Below are positions 6,000-6,476 of a stretch of 6,476 nucleotides of DNA, in pieces. Each line of letters opens with the position of its first letter. Position 1 is the stretch's first letter. The translations under genes were made by a program, and so were the position numbers. The stretch is from Burkholderiales bacterium (lineage in GTDB: Bacteria; Pseudomonadota; Gammaproteobacteria; Burkholderiales; Usitatibacteraceae). The notes beneath the pieces were generated by a model. It was not told the origin of the DNA. It ran no database searches and was given only the letters and a program-made list of their open reading frames with translations. The DNA lies in NCBI GenBank assembly GCA_017880705.1, contig JADGRS010000190.1, positions 1 to 6,476 on the forward strand, read 5' to 3'.

Positions 6000-6476
6000 A
6001 TCCTTGGGCGAGCAATCGCTCGACCTGTTTCCAACCTAGCTCGGCCATCGGCCGCGCGCGTTTTCCCGTTTCCACCGCCTGCGCGCTCGCCGCGTTGCCC
6101 GCGACCGCGCGCGCCATCACGCCCTGGAAGATCGCCGCGGCGCGGAACATGTTGTACGCCATGCAGAAGCCCAGGTCCTTCTCGCTCGGCGGATGCTTCG
6201 TCCCCGTGCGCTTCACATACCGGTCGAGGTATTCACGCTCGCTCGGAATGCCGAGCGCGGCCAGATCGACGCCGCGCAGCCCGCGGAACTCCTTCGCCGA
6301 GAGCCGCCACGCCATCAGGTGATAGGAGAAATCCGCCATCGGATGGCCGAGCGTCGAGAGCTCCCAGTCGAGCACCGCGAGCACGCGCGGCTCGGTGGGA
6401 TGGAAGATCATGTTGTCCAGGCGGTAGTCGCCGTGCACGATGGTGGTCTCGTCGCCGGCGGGAATGTTCGCCGGCA
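5998..6476 (-). CDS. APH-fold phosphotransferase family protein (N-terminal part outside the window)
   Basis: This is the C-terminal part, about 158 residues, of an aminoglycoside phosphotransferase/choline kinase-fold enzyme; full-length relatives have roughly 340-360 residues. The visible part starts with [21 protein letters not shown], read in frame to the window edge. The catalytic loop HGDYRLDN supplies the catalytic Asp and the metal-binding Asn. The DWE of [15 protein letters not shown] takes the place of the kinase DFG metal-binding motif, and DFSYHL follows. The nucleotide-binding N-lobe lies outside the window. A GTG inside the HGD motif (6438) would remove essential parts and is not a real start. 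Together with the next gene it matches the kinase-dehydrogenase pair fused in ACAD10/ACAD11, so the likely substrate is a hydroxyacyl-CoA rather than an antibiotic. This is inference from family and context. Confidence 0.9.
   Translation of the reverse strand, partial: PANIPAGDETTIVHGDYRLDNMIFHPTEPRVLAVLDWELSTLGHPMADFSYHLMAWRLSAKEFRGLRGVDLAALGIPSEREYLDRYVKRTGTKHPPSEKDLGFCMAYNMFRAAAIFQGVMARAVAGNAASAQAVETGKRARPMAELGWKQVERLLAQG

Noticed and set aside
5998..6438. Phosphotransferase starting at the GTG at 6438
   Set aside because: This start falls inside the catalytic HGD motif; the frame is open upstream with conserved sequence, so the gene simply runs off the window.

Overview
The window is high-GC, about two thirds G+C by eye, and nearly fully coding. 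Codon use, gene families and gene order suggest a proteobacterium, most likely a betaproteobacterium, possibly an uncultured relative of Burkholderiales or Nitrosomonadales. No phylogenetic marker is present, so the lineage is only inferred.

The plus strand (1-4560) carries one tightly packed gene cluster: the 3' part of an amidase-signature hydrolase, then a complete LivHMGF-type ABC importer core. The core has two permeases (livH, livM) and two ATPases (livG, livF). All junctions are 5 bp apart or overlapping: ATGA overlaps at livH/livM and livM/livG, and an 8-bp overlap at livG/livF. No periplasmic substrate-binding protein is visible; it may lie upstream of the window or elsewhere. The amidase next to the importer suggests that the cargo, or a product of it, is an amide rather than simply leucine, isoleucine or valine.

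The minus strand (6476 down to 4788) carries a second, convergent unit: the C-terminal half of an APH-fold phosphotransferase, followed 10 bp later by a complete acyl-CoA dehydrogenase-family protein. The two match the kinase and dehydrogenase halves that are fused in eukaryotic ACAD10/ACAD11 and that occur as LvaA and LvaC in Pseudomonas levulinate catabolism. A role in breaking down 4-hydroxyacyl-CoA is therefore a reasonable hypothesis.

Between the two converging units (4561-4787) lies the main non-coding element. It is a nearly perfect inverted repeat with 51-bp arms (48 of 51 matching) around a 63-bp spacer. Each arm is built from short CAC(G/A)GAG-type units with a 9-11 bp period. It looks like a dispersed intergenic palindromic repeat and is placed where it could act as a bidirectional terminator or 3'-end stabiliser. 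No tRNA, rRNA, CRISPR array, transposase or clear promoter was seen.
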